DNA from: Algoriphagus sediminis
GTDB taxonomy: Bacteria > Bacteroidota > Bacteroidia > Cytophagales > Cyclobacteriaceae
Direction: 5' to 3'
Assembly (NCBI RefSeq): GCF_030403435.1
Contig: NZ_JAUEPH010000005.1
Span: 310,001-374,000 of the forward strand
DNA: 64,000 nucleotides
The position numbers were made by a program, and so were the translations under genes. Numbering within the stretch: position 1 is the first letter of the stretch; each line of letters opens with the position of its first letter. The notes under the pieces were generated by a model. The model searched no databases. It was not told the DNA's origin and worked only from the letters and a program-made list of their open reading frames with translations. Shown here one piece after another: positions 63,408-64,000 of this stretch.

Positions 63408-64000
<593 letters not shown>

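Overview
The window reads as chromosomal DNA from a Bacteroidota bacterium, most likely Cytophagales and close to Cyclobacteriaceae/Algoriphagus-type organisms. This rests on protein character (TSP3-OmpA outer-membrane proteins, a DUF4221-like lipoprotein, DHOase with a DDQVHFR motif, a DnaE carrying its own exonuclease, Na+-NQR), on an outer membrane implied by Kdo transferase, on a low-to-moderate GC impression, and on promoter-like sequences of the Bacteroidota type (TTTG ... TAnnTTTG). Species identity is inference. No IS element, prophage, integrase or CRISPR array was seen; the region is mostly ordinary core genome with a few accessory genes.

Layout. 1-9.5 kb: truncated exported sugar dehydrogenase, fructose-1,6-bisphosphatase, aspartokinase, a protein-deglycation-like pair (LMW phosphatase + fructosamine kinase), Kdo transferase, RsgA, PyrR-like PRTase, PanB, and an exported protein of unknown function. 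9.8-14.2 kb: a three-gene glycogen/alpha-glucan operon (debranching enzyme, GT4 glucan synthase-like, GH57). 14.3-16 kb: a very small gene, tRNA-His, dihydroorotase. 16-21.4 kb: DEAD helicase, an AT-rich accessory pair (DUF4221-like lipoprotein and a degenerate alpha/beta-hydrolase), M28 peptidase. 21.6-29.6 kb: glycine decarboxylase GcvP and lipoyl synthase (functionally linked through the lipoylated H protein), OsmC, serine dehydratase alpha, two membrane proteins, uracil PRTase. 29.7-32.4 kb: tandem OmpA paralogues. 32.5-40.6 kb: M42 peptidase, Hpt, Adk, ObgE, GrpE, DnaJ, an exported unknown, a NatAB-like ABC exporter. 40.7-47.5 kb: Dps, an orphan histidine kinase, RF3, adenine deaminase, Cmk, IspH. 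47.6-52.3 kb: nqrABCDE without nqrF. 52.4-64 kb: a DUF1080 protein, a TolB-like PD40 protein with SelD and SelU/MnmH (selenium for tRNA), thioredoxin, DnaE, RsmG, a sigma factor, a GT2 glycosyltransferase and the start of tgt.

The points most worth a second look are: a DnaJ that keeps only the two central CXXCXGXG motifs (one zinc centre); an nqr operon lacking nqrF, in which nqrC starts at GTG behind a near-perfect Shine-Dalgarno inside nqrB; an exported alpha/beta-hydrolase-like protein whose catalytic residues look lost; tRNA-His with two adjacent U.U mismatches in the acceptor stem; an 18-bp palindrome upstream of an exported unknown gene; and a possible heat-shock control region before grpE-dnaJ. 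I did not find a convincing wholly new multi-gene system in this window.
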